This document shows positions 1 through 59,560 of a stretch of DNA of 64,000 nt, one piece after another. Both the position numbers and the translations under genes were made by a program. The DNA lies in the NCBI GenBank assembly GCA_037039925.1, contig JAXRKP010000132.1, positions 406,001 through 470,000 of the forward strand. Direction: 5' to 3'. Under the pieces are notes generated by a model. The model ran no database searches and had not been told where the DNA came from. It saw only the letters and a list, made by a program, of their open reading frames with translations. The first letter of the stretch is position 1. The number at the start of each line of letters is the position of its first letter. The DNA comes from Doris montereyensis (Eukaryota > Mollusca > Gastropoda > Nudibranchia > Dorididae).

Positions 1-726
1 ATTTAGACTCAATAATTATTTATTAAAGTTCACTGTAGAGGAAGACAAGTCAGATACCAGGGAATGGTGATGATGATGATGATGTGCCTTTAATCCCCAT
101 TGTCAGGATATAAACCAAGAACGAACTCATGCCAAACTTCTCAGTTCTCATCCTGTTCCAGATGTTCCCTTCTCTCACCTTCTCCATGTACCTGTATTAT
201 ATTGCTCATGTTTACCAACCCTTTTGGCACCCTGGGATTCCAATATAAGGCTTTTGTGGCTGTGCTTCTTTCCGGTCTTTGGAGGGTGTAGCCTGGGAAT
301 AGATGGAAACCTCCGCCATGGTTTGTAATACACTTCCTTCATGACAAGAACTCGGCGCTAGTTTCAATCTACTTGGATCAAGGAGAAATTTTTTATCACA
401 AAATTAGAATCCCACATGAAAGGTTGCGTGCCCTCACTAAGGTTTAAAATTATCGACATCAGCTTCTATTACAACATTGTAGCTCAAAACTGCAAACTTT
501 TATTAATGTATCCATCATCCTTCCTCTAATCCTTGCCCCTTCACTTCCTCAGCCTATGATGAATATTTTCATAGTTTTACTGCATTCTTGTTTGGTCATC
601 TTTCATAATCTCTTTCTTTGAAAAAATATTCGCTGTCCCCTTGCACCTCCCTCACTGTCATATCGTTTTCAAGGATGATGACTTAGATAGTGAATGAAAA
701 TTGTTTTGTTTTTTTCTTTCTCCCAG
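1..726. other. Upstream intron sequence of the IQ-motif gene
   Basis: No exon of the IQ-motif gene or other gene is recognisable. The acceptor tract ending in CAG at 721-726 opens the first exon visible in the window, in phase 0, so earlier exons lie to the left. A short ATG repeat (about 68-84) is the only simple repeat. The open frame at 100-291 has no recognisable similarity. Confidence 0.5.
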
Positions 727-7705
<6,979 letters not shown>

Positions 7706-7890
7706 GCCAAGTGGTCATGTGACTTTATCATTGTAAATATTTTGTAAAAGAAATTAATTAAGTATCAATGTATCCATGGAAACTAAAAAGTATTTTTGCC
7801 ACATTAGATATGATGAAATAAGTTTGATGTTAAAACCTATTGTAGCAAATAAGTAGACATTTTATTAAAATTTGAGGTAATCTACAAAGA

Positions 7891-7896
7891 AATAAA
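7891..7896 (+). promoter_or_regulatory. Poly(A) signal AATAAA of the IQ-motif gene
   Basis: A canonical AATAAA lies 186 bp downstream of the IQ-gene stop codon, followed by a T-rich stretch (7900-7925). It is the first canonical signal after the stop, giving a 3' UTR of about 0.2 kb. The cleavage site itself cannot be seen. Confidence 0.55.
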
Positions 7897-7899
7897 TTC

Positions 7900-9180
7900 A
7901 TTTTTTAAACTTGAAAATTTCTCCTTTCTAATACATGAAACTATGATTATTTTTTTTATTATCTTCTGTTGCATTTGCATTGCCATATTAAGGAATATTC
8001 GGCTTTACCAAGGTCTGTTCTTTAAGGTGCCAATATACATGTGAAAAATTTTGTGGAGCAAGAAATATGATTCATGTACAGAACTCTGAATGTGCCTTTA
8101 CAAAATACGCTTTAGAAATATTTGAGAAGTTACATCCTTTAGAAGTGTGATAAACTTGTAGGTAAAGCTAGTTTTCTTTTCATTGAATATGGGGCACAAA
8201 TCAATAAACAAATAAATTGTACTTCATGCCTTAGGAACCATGACAATAATTGACATTATAACTTTTCCTTTGATTTAGAAGTGTTGTTTAATTGTTAGGT
8301 ATTGCATTTTCTGCAAGGATTACATAACAAATTACATATGTTTTCAGTGAACAAATAAACTGAATGAATCAATTGAGGTATTTGATCAAAAAACATTTTG
8401 ACATGTCCAATTATCTTTAAAATGTTTGCAGTTGTGTAGCTTATAGATTATTTCTCTATCCAATCTTAATCACCCTTCATATGATAAACTTATATATTTT
8501 CAAAGCTGTAAGGGGCTTACATATGTTTTCATACATTACCAAAGATGAGCTTGATTCAAAGATAAAGTTGCATGTTTTTTTGTCTGTTTAGAAGTGTTTG
8601 GAGCGCATTATATCTTGTACCTTCATTTTCTTTACAAATTCTAATAAGAAACATGCATTTTCTATAGGGCCATTATATTTTGACAATGCTTGAGTCTGTT
8701 TAGTCTGCTGGGTGTATTACATGTTTCCTTTACATGTTGAGGATGTAAAAATATTTTTGGTTGAGTTTCAAGGTCTTTCCTTTGTTATTAGATAATTTAT
8801 ATTTTGATGACATTTATTCATTTACATGTTTATTAATTTATAATTAACTTCATGTCTATTTAAGTTTTAGGTATTGTTTTGATACATAAATGGGGATTAA
8901 AAACAAAAACATTGTAAGTACAGCTGGACAGAATATGTTTTAATTTCTTTGATAAATGTCTGTTCTATCTACCACATGCTTTCAATGTCTGTTTAAGTTT
9001 TAGGTTTTGTTTTGATACATAACTGTGGATTAAAAACAAAAAATTATAAGTACAGCTGGACAGAAATGTTTTAATTTCCTTGATAAATGTTTGCTCTATC
9101 TACCACATGCTTTCAATTACATGCAACAACTAACCACATGCTAATGCAGCAAACCTCTTGATACAAGATGCCTGTCTTCA
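7900..9180. repeat. Gene-free stretch with a 133-bp tandem duplication
   Basis: No gene is seen. Two direct copies with a period of about 133 bp occupy 8852-8984 and 8985-9117. Each contains TAAGTTTTAGGT, TTTTGATACATAA, AAGTACAGCTGGACAGAA and CTATCTACCACATGCTTTCA. The copies differ at scattered positions and small indels, so the duplication is not brand new. Confidence 0.8.
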
Positions 9181-9221
9181 GGCTTTTGCAGCTCCTTTGA
9201 CTTTTGCAGCTCCTGTTCCTG

Positions 9222-9389
9222 TTAATCTTTACGTTTTTTCCAAAATGTGCTATGAAGATTGTTGACCTTCTTTACAATCGATTCCTTGCTTGTGTTTGCA
9301 TGAAGCTCTTTACAGAAATCAATGAGGTCGTCATATCTCTGATCTCTTAACAATCTATTGCTATAATCTTTTGATTTTACTTTCCACAA
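9222..9389 (-). pseudogene. MADF-domain coding remnant
   Basis: The minus strand has a 55-codon open stretch starting LWKVKSKDYSNRLLRDQRYD, then DLIDFCKEL and KESIVKKVNNLHSTFWKKRK. The pattern LW-x-x-x-S-x-x-Y-x-(N/D)-(R/K)-x-x-(R/K)...L-x-x-F...VKKKINNLR-x-x-F-x-K is that of MADF/Myb-SANT-like DNA-binding domains. After TAA (9222-9224) the same frame continues QEQELQKSKELQKPEDRHLV to a second stop, which suggests a decayed gene. An alternative is a splice donor at AAAC|GTAAAG. MADF proteins are often linked to PIF/Harbinger or other transposons, but no transposase is visible nearby. Confidence 0.6.
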
Positions 9390-11022
9390 GCAATCAGTGA
9401 GACAATAAAGTTAAATCAGTTAGATTTCTTTGGACCATGAAGCCAAGAAGGCATGTCAAATGGATTTAATTAAATAAAGTCACAGCCACACAATCATATC
9501 TGGATAATGTGTAGACCTGCTACCAAAAGGCCAACAAGCACAGCTGCAACACATAACACAAAAGAGAATTTAAAGCAGTTTTTTCTATCCTTAAAACAAA
9601 GGAACAAATTGAGTTTCAAGCAAGTCACTTAGTTAATTTTGGTACCGGTACCTTAATTACAAAAATATAAATATTTTTGACTACAGTAAGTTTTTCAACA
9701 ACATTCTAGTATAAGTATAAAAATTCTATTCCCAGTATTGAGATCTTCAAAGGCAAGCTTTGTCTCCACCGACTTCCTGTCTAGCACTTCTCTTGGCCTC
9801 ATATTGGTGCCATCAAAAGATCAGATGTCATCTAATATTTTGGCAACCTCTCTGTTTTCCAATCACAGCATGAAAATATCATCAGAATTTACAGTTACAC
9901 AAGGAGGGAATTGATTAGTTTCAACTGTGTGAATACAAAGGCTTTTGCAAATCCACTTTCTCAATTAAATAACTTATGTTCTGATTGAAGTCTTGATTTA
10001 AAAAACGAGCCTAATCATGTCAATATCTTGTATTGCAAATTAAATTAACTTACTTTTATTCGATAAATTCGGAGCTTATGTATTATATGTTTTCCTTTTT
10101 TTTTTCCTTTTTATTTTTGCCATTTATATTAAATTTTCTTGTTATATTAAAAAAATGTGTACATGTTTACCCTGACATGCTAAGGGGAAAAACAGCAAAT
10201 CATCTGTGATTCTGTAAATAGTATTCTTTAATATAGTAGAGGGAAGGAATGTATTTAATGTATTTGGGAAAAGACCATTGCATTGCTGGATATCTTGACA
10301 CACAATTTGACTTTGTCTGTATATGTTTTGAGTTGGGTTTTTTTAAATGGCTTTACCGTGATTATTTCACAATCCATTATATTATGTACCTTTATTTTAT
10401 TATTACCATTTTTATAGGTAAAACTGAAATGAAATGTTGTATGTGGAGTGGTTGAAGGAAAACAAGTCAATGATGTGTATTTATTTATGTGAATGGAAGG
10501 AACGTTTTTCTTTTTTTATATCAAACTTCTTCAAGAAACCATTTGAAATGTGATTCAGGTCCAGTTTCTCTTTCTTTCCTCTGTATTTAATTTCATTTTC
10601 CATATCGGCCTACAGCAGCAACATTCCTATTTATCTTTCCATACTCAGGGAAGATTAATATTACCACACAGGAAATCATTTTATATCATTAAGGAAGGAC
10701 AAATTTAATATTAATATAAAGGAGAAAATACAATTATCAAGATGAGAACTTACTTTTACCCTAAAGAGATTTCTTTGACTTTTAAGTGTTACTAAAAGTG
10801 TTGGTCACTTTTGAAGACTGCATCCATATGTCAAGGAATATATTTTTCTGCCAAACTTTTGAACATTATAAACTTTATCTATTTCCCTCCTTTGAAGTAT
10901 ATTCAAAAACATTAAATTTACTGCTTGTACACAATAGACATTTAACACTAAATGAGAGTCAAGAGTTATAAGGATAACATAACTTGCATGATAAATGTAA
11001 ATAGACAAGTTCTAGTGTCTGG

Positions 11023-11142
<120 letters not shown>

Positions 11143-11807
11143 TGTATTACCCCTCTGTCTCCCTTTCAGATGGATATATATATATGCTCTAGAAAATTAT
11201 TTTACTGGGTCCTATCAAGTGTTGCTTTATTTATTAGTTTTATTAAATGAAACTGCAGGTTCATTTCTATATGCACAACGAGTAGGAGGCTAAGTTTGAT
11301 GCGATCAAAATTGATGATCCTCAAATTGACTCTTTGGTATACCTTTAGTTAGTTTTGTTACTGTGATATCAATTCAAACATTATCAAATTGAAACGTTTC
11401 TAGATATATTAAATTAATATTACATAATTGTAGATGTACAGAAGACTAACAATCTTAAATAGTTGAGTTTTCATCATTTTCTGATTATATAATAATTATA
11501 ATAGGCTAAAAACTGTGATAATTCTATTTATGATTTAACGTGTTGTTAATCTTATACAAATAGACATCACTTTTGAATAAAGGAATTAATGAAAAGTCAT
11601 GTGTTTTGTATTTCTCTATTCAATATATAATGAAATGTCAAATAACATGCACTTGACTGTCAATTCTGCTTCCAAAAATACAGTAGTTTGTCATAACTTT
11701 TTTTTCTTTCTTTTTTTGTTGCTATCTTATTTGTGATGGCTTTTTTCAGTTCTGTTATAACATGCAAAGGGTTTGAGAATCTTTGGAAGAGATAAGTAAG
11801 TGGCTTT

Positions 11808-13415
11808 TGTTTGTTTGTTTCATTTGAAATCTACCCTGTCCACCATTGCGGTGATCTCAGGGTGAATTAAGAGGAAATAGCAAGATCAAAGATAAGTGAA
11901 AGAAGGAAAGGATAGAAATAGAACCTACCTCTACTAGTAGTGTCTGCCAACTAACCGCAAGTATGTGACAATCTTGAGCTACGTTAAATGTTTCATTTTA
12001 AATCTTTTTCTTTTTTTTTTCCACATAAAAGCAGACGTGTCATTTAATTTTATTTGCTGTTTTCTTATTTGATGATTTTAAGTTACAGCCTACACACAAC
12101 TTGATGACACAAAACAGATCAGACTGACAAGAATATTTAACATGAAAACACATCTCACCACTAATAATATAAAAAAAGCCAGTCAATTCAGATCAATGTT
12201 TTACAATAAATAACCAATTTTATTACAATACAGCCTAATATTATTATTATTTATATACATGGAATTAAAGAAGAGGAGATAAGATAAATAAGAATTAAGA
12301 TCCTTATTTTTTTGGGGGACGAATACACAGAGAATTGAAAAGGTTTGAAACCTATCTAAATGAACCAGTAATTTTCACAATCCCACATCTGATGTTAAAC
12401 ATTCATCATTGAAAGTATGGTGGAGGACTCTTGACAGATAATCATTCTAAATACCCTTCCAACCCAACAACAGAAAGATTATTACAAAGTATTTATGACA
12501 GTAAACCGTAAGCAAGTTTTGCCTCTATAAATATGTCTTGTGAGTAGAAACTACATTCTGAGTCCATACTAGTATCGTGCTTGAATCTAAACACAACTTT
12601 CTCAACAATTTTCTTATTTTAGATAATTATCAATGTTATGAACTACACAGATTCATTTCTGTATCTTTTCTTTGGTTGACAAAGTGCTGTTTTTATCATT
12701 TTTAACACAAGACTACAACCTCAGACCACTAAAATGAAAAATAAATATCTTCCATCACACCATTCATCCCCTTTTCACACACACACACACACACACACAT
12801 ATAACACACACACACACACGCATGTACAAACATACACATATATAAACTTTATTAACCTAGTTCAAATATGAATAATTGTAAACATTACAAAGCATCTCGG
12901 ACTCTAACTTTTGAAATGAACTGGAGGAAGAATGGAGGAACTGAACAACAAAATGATTTAAAAATCATAGTGCACAGCAGAAATAGTTATTACCATAAAG
13001 AAAACCTAAAAATATCTAAAGTTTTTGCACATCTTGTTATCTTTTAGCTTGTTTGATTGAGAATTTCCCCGTCCACCATATCCGGTGATCTCAGGCTTAA
13101 TGAAGGAGAAACAGTAAGATGAAAGTTAAGAGGATAGTAAAAGAATGTAGAGGAAACTATGACCTAAATGCAGCCCCTGCCAACCGCCCACATCTTGTTA
13201 TCAGATACAATTAAAAAAATACCTCCACTGTAGGCAAACCCTTTGAATTTATGTTTGTGTATTCATCTGCTTCTTTGTTTCATTGAAATTTACCCTGTCC
13301 ACCATATGTGGTGATTTTAGGGTGAATTAAGAGGAAACAGCAAAATGAATGGCGTGTGAAAGAATGAAAAAACGAAATAGGACCTAACCAGCAGCACCCA
13401 CAAGTCATCTCAGAG
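11808..13415. repeat. Three copies of dispersed repeat family B
   Basis: Copies near 11808-11970, 13045-13195 and 13270-13415 share, in order: a T-rich start with TTTCATT, then CCCTGTCCACCAT, GGTGATCTCAGGGTGAATTA, AGAGGAAACAGCAAGATGAA, an AGTGAAAGAA-like purine block, and GACCTA...CAGC...GCCAAC. Similar copies occur near 34358, 40290, 40380, 44570, 50585 and 51865. Read on the opposite strand the unit ends in an A-rich tail, as a SINE would. Confidence 0.7.
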
Positions 13416-15167
13416 ACTGGAATTTGAGGAATGCAGTGGGGCCATAATCTCTGGACACAGTTTTATCATCATAATGGACTTCTCAACTGGCTGGAAAAGG
13501 AGGCACGATAACGGTAAATCAAAGCTTGCTAACCTGATCATGTGACATGCATTGAGCTTGTCCACATGCTGAACGGATGCTGATGGCTATTGAAAAATAC
13601 TGAATTTTTTTTTTTTTAATCAGTAAAGAGTTTGCATCAATTTAAGAATTAGAAATTAAAGCATTTTAATCAAGGAACTGGTTGAGATACAGCTAATAGT
13701 ATAAAATCCCCTTCATCCTTGCTAAAACATACCTGATGCTATTGATAAGAAGAAAACTTTTGTAGCTGCAAGGATAAAGGAGAGGGGGGGCAAACTGTAG
13801 AATTTATTCTGACAGGAAAGAAACAAAGCTTGCCAAATCAGTAAAAACAAACAATGTAGCGATGAGAGAAAGCCTTCAGAAGATTACTCGTACATTTAAA
13901 GAAAGAGAAATAAAATACATAAAATAGGCCTAAGGATTACAATTATATGCAAAATGTTCTAGTGGACGGAATTCGAAGATCTGCATGTGACTAGCTAAGG
14001 AAGTAAGGACCACAAACAAAAAAACATTGCAATAATAGCATGTTTGAAATGATGAAAGTAATATGTAGTATATAAATAAATGAGCTTAGAAAGGGCTATA
14101 GAATTTAAATACAACTAATTATAAAATTGGATTATACTTTTGTACAGAAATGATACAGTAATGCTTCTGATAGGATATACTTTTTAAGACCAGATGAAGG
14201 AGTGACCTATTGATGGAATGATATTCAGCGATGTATTAGAGAATGGATATATAAAACTATGCTAAATTTAATGTAAGATTCTCATGACTATGAGATAATA
14301 GTAATATTAATAATCATAAGAGTAATAATAATAATCATGGTATTAATAATGGCAACTGAATATACTGTTGGCCTTCCCAAGAAACCATAAAAGCTAGGAC
14401 AAAATGTTTATAAATCTGAAATGTTTAAGTGCAGATAAATATATATGAGGGGGTGAAATGTAAAAAACCAGTATATCAAAAAAGATAACTTGAGAAAATA
14501 GTGTTTGTTTTCCATTAGTTCTAAATAAAGCCCAATCAATTTGATGTTTAGAGCCGAATTATAACATGACAGTCATTTTCAAACAAAATGATTTCATCAT
14601 CAGAGGACTCTTCACTCAAAGTACGAGATGGTGAAAATAACTCACGATATGTAAAAATGGCGCATAGTGGGTTTTGCATCTGACCCCTCATATATTGTAT
14701 ATATATTGAATTTCCTGGTACATTTTTAAAAAAATAATTATTACCATGACTTGAAGGAAGAAACCAAAAATGCCAAACAAAAAAATCCTCATTTAACATT
14801 GCTCTTTTCAAGGTTTATAAGTCATTCATTTCTAGAGATTAACTCAAAGAGATTCATATATAGCATTACAATTATATGTTATACTTGATGTGGCGCCAAG
14901 AATTGAAAAAAGTATGATTATTAGATCGACTCAGTAGTCCATACTGAGGTTACATGGGATTTTATTGTAATGACTGGAAACTAATGAATTAGATCTAGAA
15001 ACAATAAACAGTTTCCTTGATAGCAGAAAGTCTTTTTCCAATCAATTCAAATATTGATTTGATTCGAAAGCTCATTAGTTAAGAACCTATAGCAGACCAT
15101 TTAAAACCTACATGCGAAATACGGCTATGGATCCTGACTTTATAGCACTCAAAGTTACAGGAAGTCA

Positions 15168-15274
<107 letters not shown>

Positions 15275-17215
15275 ATATTGTTTTTAAAAAAACAGAGAAA
15301 AAAAGGGGATTATCCAGGTCGCCTGTGCATGAAAATGTTCAAGTTACATGCTCATTGACATAACTACTGAAATAACAAAACTTGATGATGGTAAAAATTT
15401 TCTTTTTTCTTTTTCTCTTTCAGTAGAAAATAGTCATCATACATTCCCAGAGGAAGAATATCTTTGGATATGCTGGCTCATTTTAAACACACATCACCGT
15501 GGTATGTTCCTTCATGTGCCATTACAATTAAATCAGATTTTTAAAAGTATATATTGATATTTGCGATAACTTTTTTTTTTTAACATTTGAAAAGACCTGC
15601 TCTGCAATCACAAAGGAAGAAAAAAATATAAAAAGATATCTTCATTAAAAAAACAGTTTCGTTGATAATCAAAGCTTCAAAGCTTATGGGTTTGTTGTTT
15701 TTTAAACAGTAGCAAAAATAGTGTTATGTACAGAAAATCCTTTGCATTGAATATCGATTGTAAAATTTAAATGAGTCAAAGACATACACAATTGTATATA
15801 CACGTACAATTCACAATGTTAAAACATTGTCAGTTTTGAGAGAACAAAAAATACAATATATATTAATATGAGCAGACAAATAGTATAGATTTCTGGTCAG
15901 TTTCAATTCAGTTTTCTTTGTTACATAAATATTGAGCTGGAATGTCATGTTGAGTTAACAGGACGGACATACATTTTATAAGAGTACACTTTTGACTTCT
16001 GTACTTCTGACATATACAAATTTCTATGGTAGATAACTGCATAATAACCAAGAAATGCACAGCTATGTAAAGTAAGTGCCAAAAAAAGAAATCCTGACAT
16101 AGTATTCCATAATTTTCTCTCCGTCACTAGCTTGCTCCCTGCAATACTCTCTCTCTCTTTTCTTCTCTGCCTACGTCTATAATGTGCATGTGTGTGTGTC
16201 TCTCTTGTTTCTTCTTTTTTTTTAGTTTTGAAAATAAAAATCAAATCAAAATCTCTAATATTGGAGACGCATCCCCATTAAAAGAACTGTGACACACACA
16301 AAATACATAGCTCCTTTGATGTTTTTCTTTCATTTATATATATATATATGTAAAAACTTTAAAAAATCAAATATCAAAAATCTTATGGCGTGACAATAAT
16401 CACCCCCTGACCTGATGCATTTGGGATTTCAGAGAAATTAGTCTCTCTACAATATGAATCTATGTAAATGAAGGCACTTGAGATACTTAAATTAACAATA
16501 AAAAAATTAAACAAGATTCTACTGCTGCAGACAAAGAACAAATATTTAAGGAGTGGGGAGAGTGGGAAGAGATAATCTGTCTTTCCATAGGACACAGTAG
16601 TGTGTTTTGTGTGAAACAACCTCTACTACCTCCACATTTGAGTAAAACAAATAGAAAATCAGATCTTTGGCTTTAGGTTACAATGCTATCCACGTATGAT
16701 AGTTACATATATGCCAAATGAAAGCTCAATTGTAGGCCACGCAATGTAAAGCTTGTCATTAATGAGAGATTTAGGTCATTTCAGTGTTTATCCTCATATA
16801 CATAATATGTGTACTTAAGGTTTAATGACAGATTAGCCATTTTCCTCTTTGGCCTAAGGTTCAGTAGAAAGCTAGATCATCTTAAAATTTCATGTAAGAT
16901 AAATAAAAGGTGAACCCCCCCCCCCCCCACCCCCAAAAATAAAACAAACCGCCACAATTGTTTCATCTTATTACAGTCAGACCCATCAACATCTGAGCAG
17001 TCATAAAATGTTTCGTGCATATAGTACATTCTTAACTATAAAAGGACATGAGAGTGCCTTTTTCAAATGCATAAAACTTCATATCCAAGAAGTAACAATA
17101 GTTGAACATGACAGAAAGATGACCTTCCATATTGACGGCTGGAGAAACCTACTTTGAGAAAGGATATCACATAGCTAAAAATGCAAAGAAGAAGTTATTC
17201 AGGTATCAGGACGGT

Positions 17216-56728
<39,513 letters not shown>

Positions 56729-58720
56729 CTAAAATGTAAAAATGTGTCATAATTGTTTCTTTAGCATTCAAAACTAAGAAAATGCAAAATTACACAACAT
56801 ACACACACATTCATTTGTTTATAAAGTAAACAGTCTGAATTGTCAAAGTTAAAGATCGCAGCAAAAATGTAAAATATTACAAAGCTAAAAACTGTTAGAT
56901 TATTGTTTCACTGGTTAGATTAGATCATGTTACAAGTTATTAGTTTTATATAAAATTCTAACTCAGATCTACATGACAGTGATGTGCACCCATGCCTATT
57001 TTGAGCTACAAGATGCTACCTTACCAGAACAATAAAAGGACAAAACAGTAAGAGGTTTAGAGAAAGGAAGACAATTATTAATTATATTGATACAAATATT
57101 CTAAGTCAATGCTTTAATGCAATATAACGCTCTGATTTAATCATGGTAAGGAGGCTATGACCAGTAAATGCCGGTTTGTTGTATACAGTACTCTGTTCAT
57201 CGATACGCCGGGATTTCCGTTTGCCTGCAACAAACCTCTCAGCGATGCCCGGCATTTGCCAGGTTGGAAAAACAGGTCAAGAGAGACTTGAATATACCTC
57301 CTTCTTGCTACCCTCTTACTGTATTGTAAACACTCACCCTCTTTAAATCCTCTTTTAAAACAATGCTTTCTGATTGGCGAAAAAAGACGCGTTCAAGCTC
57401 ATTAGCTTACGTCCAAAAAGTCTTCAGTTGAGTCTATTTCTGAAAGGAGTGTGTCTATCATTATCTTTGCCTAGGACAACTGGTAGTAACAATGCTATAT
57501 TTATTTAAGCTGTACTATTATACTATATATATGCATGAAGTAGGCTTGGTTATACAACCAAGGATGGGGACAAGCTCTGAAAAAAAAAACTGAACATTAT
57601 CGCCCCCTTTTAAATTTCAAAACAATAGCATGTAAGAGCATTGCATATAAATATGTGTACAAGGAATACAGTAATGACCGCCTTAATGCCCGGTGCTTGG
57701 GAAGCAGACAAAATGGGCATTTATGCGAAACAGGCGTTTAGACGAAAGTAGGTCAGGGGCAACAATTTGAGGATAGGCCTATTTTTGTGAAGTTGGGTTT
57801 CCTTAGTGACTTGCCAATTTCGTTCAGGATTTGAAGCTTCTTTTGGTAAATCATGTCCTGGTTTATTCTTTTTTTCAAGATGTAGATCTGTATGTAGCTG
57901 TGCAAAATTCAAGTTGTTAATATGAAGGCTAAGAGAAAAAGAACCTGATCCAATGCTTCCTCATTAACTGGCATAACCCACACTATAATCACGTAACTTC
58001 TTTAATCATGAGACCTATGACTTAAGTAATTATACAAATTTGGATGAGAAAAACTGGCTAAAGAAAAGCCTCATCCAATGGGACCAATGTGTGAATAAAT
58101 CAACACGAATCTTACAACTCATGTAAAAAGTAAGATGACAGACAAGGATAAAGATTCATAGCCAGATCGTTTGTTTTTGGAAAAGTCATCAGCTGTACGA
58201 AAAATTTAATGCGAGAAAAAGGGAAACTTGGAAACCATCACGATGAGGTCGTGAGCGCGCGGATGGGTTGACCGTCTCTCGCCACGAAGACCCAAAGTCA
58301 CATTGGATACGGCCAATACGGCAATAAATCTGTTCACACCTTGTCCCTCGATCGCGATGAGCGTCCAGTCTAAAGACGCCAGGTGCTTGCATGCCCCTTA
58401 CGACATCAAGAAAAAGATGTGGGCAGAGTCTGGAAGACTGTTCAATTCTAATTGCCCGATTGACGCAGTGATCCAATGTGACAAAGGATGTGCTGTACAT
58501 TGGGTGGAGTTATGAAGAGAAGATTGGTCAACGTATATTACGTTCTACAATGGATAGGTTTAATGAAAGGTAGTTGCAATGCATGGCACATTGACGGGCA
58601 TAAGCCCTGTTAGATTAGCGATCGGATTATAAAGAAAAACAGGTATTATATTTAATAAATTACGGACATATTATGATACTTTGGAGAAAAAAGATACCTG
58701 CAGTTGTCGTTGAGACCGGG
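56729..58720. other. Region upstream of C2CD3 exons, with repeated GGGCATTTA motifs
   Basis: No gene is supported. Short motifs recur: TAAATGCCGG (57167), CCCGGCATTTGCC (57247), TTAATGCCCGG (57676), GGGCATTTATGCGAAA (57715), CGGGCATTTAGGCGAAAA (about 58717) and CGGGCATTTAGAGGG (about 58750). Spacing is irregular and some are inverted. A GC- and CpG-richer island at 58230-58520 (for example CTCGATCGCGATGAGCG) could not be assigned. Confidence 0.5.
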
Positions 58721-58723
58721 CAT

Positions 58724-59560
58724 TTAGGCGAAAATCTTGGTTTTCAAACGGGCATTTAGAGGGTCAATTTTTACAACAGTCATTTCTATTGAAGCATACA
58801 GCTGGGTAACACTCCTACCTATTTCCTCAGAAAAATAACACACAAGAATGTTTAAAACTCTGCGTTTGTTGGCCTTTAGAGTGCTCTCATCAATGTTGAT
58901 AGAGAAAATATTATTTTTCATCACTGGTAAGACGTAAATATGAAAGACTTCACTGACACCTTCTTTCATTTTAAAAGTGGCTGATGTCCTTCCTAAATTA
59001 AGTCCTTGGAGGGTTTTATGGTCCTTGGCTAGTTTTTGGGCAAGTGCAACGATGTTGGGCACTAGTGAGAGAGGGAGAGAATGCTCAGCGATAAAGGCAC
59101 ATATCATCGCTTCTTGGGTGGATTGCCTATCCAACAGGCTAACAGTCCAGGGAGCAGGACTAGGCTGGAGTTGAAGGGAATCTACTAGGACAGACACATT
59201 CTCAGGTATTCCATGGAAGGGGCATGGCACTGATCTTGCTTAGGCCATCTTCAAGTTTTTTCAAATTTTGAAACATAGCGGCAAGCGGGGGGTGGGTTTT
59301 TTGTTCAGTTTTTTAAACTTTCACTTTGTTTAAGTGGGAAACCCAATTCATGTGCAAAGCCAGAGCTTTCTTGCCATTGCTACTATAATTTATTTTGTCC
59401 TCACATACTATGCAATAGACAAATCCAGTCTTTCATTTTCCGGAAGAAATCAAAAAAATATCCTCCATCAGCGAGCTTTTCTTGAAGCCATTCCCATTTG
59501 ATTTTTCACTCCTTTATCAAAAGTTTTCACATTACCGTCTCCCCGTTGAACAAAATCCTC
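58724..59560 (-). pseudogene. Dead hAT-type transposase with BED finger
   Basis: At about 59310-59417 (minus) a BED zinc finger is readable: KTGFVYCIVCEDKINYSSNG then KKALALHMNWVSHL, with C-x2-C and H-x5-H ligands. At 58724-59230 an open frame continues EAMICAFIAEHSLPLSLVPN, HKTLQGLNLGRTSATFKMKE and NNIFSINIDESTLKANKRRV then LNILVCYFSEEIG, the order seen in hAT/DUF4371-type proteins (AF-x-A-x-HNLPF..., LGRTKAT..., SLxIDEST...). The two parts lie in different frames with stops between them, and the C-terminal half is missing. It lies upstream of all recognised C2CD3 exons. Confidence 0.75.

Noticed and set aside
58189..58515. Overlapping open frames in a GC-richer island
   Set aside because: Neither strand shows a family I recognise; kept only as an unassigned compositional feature.
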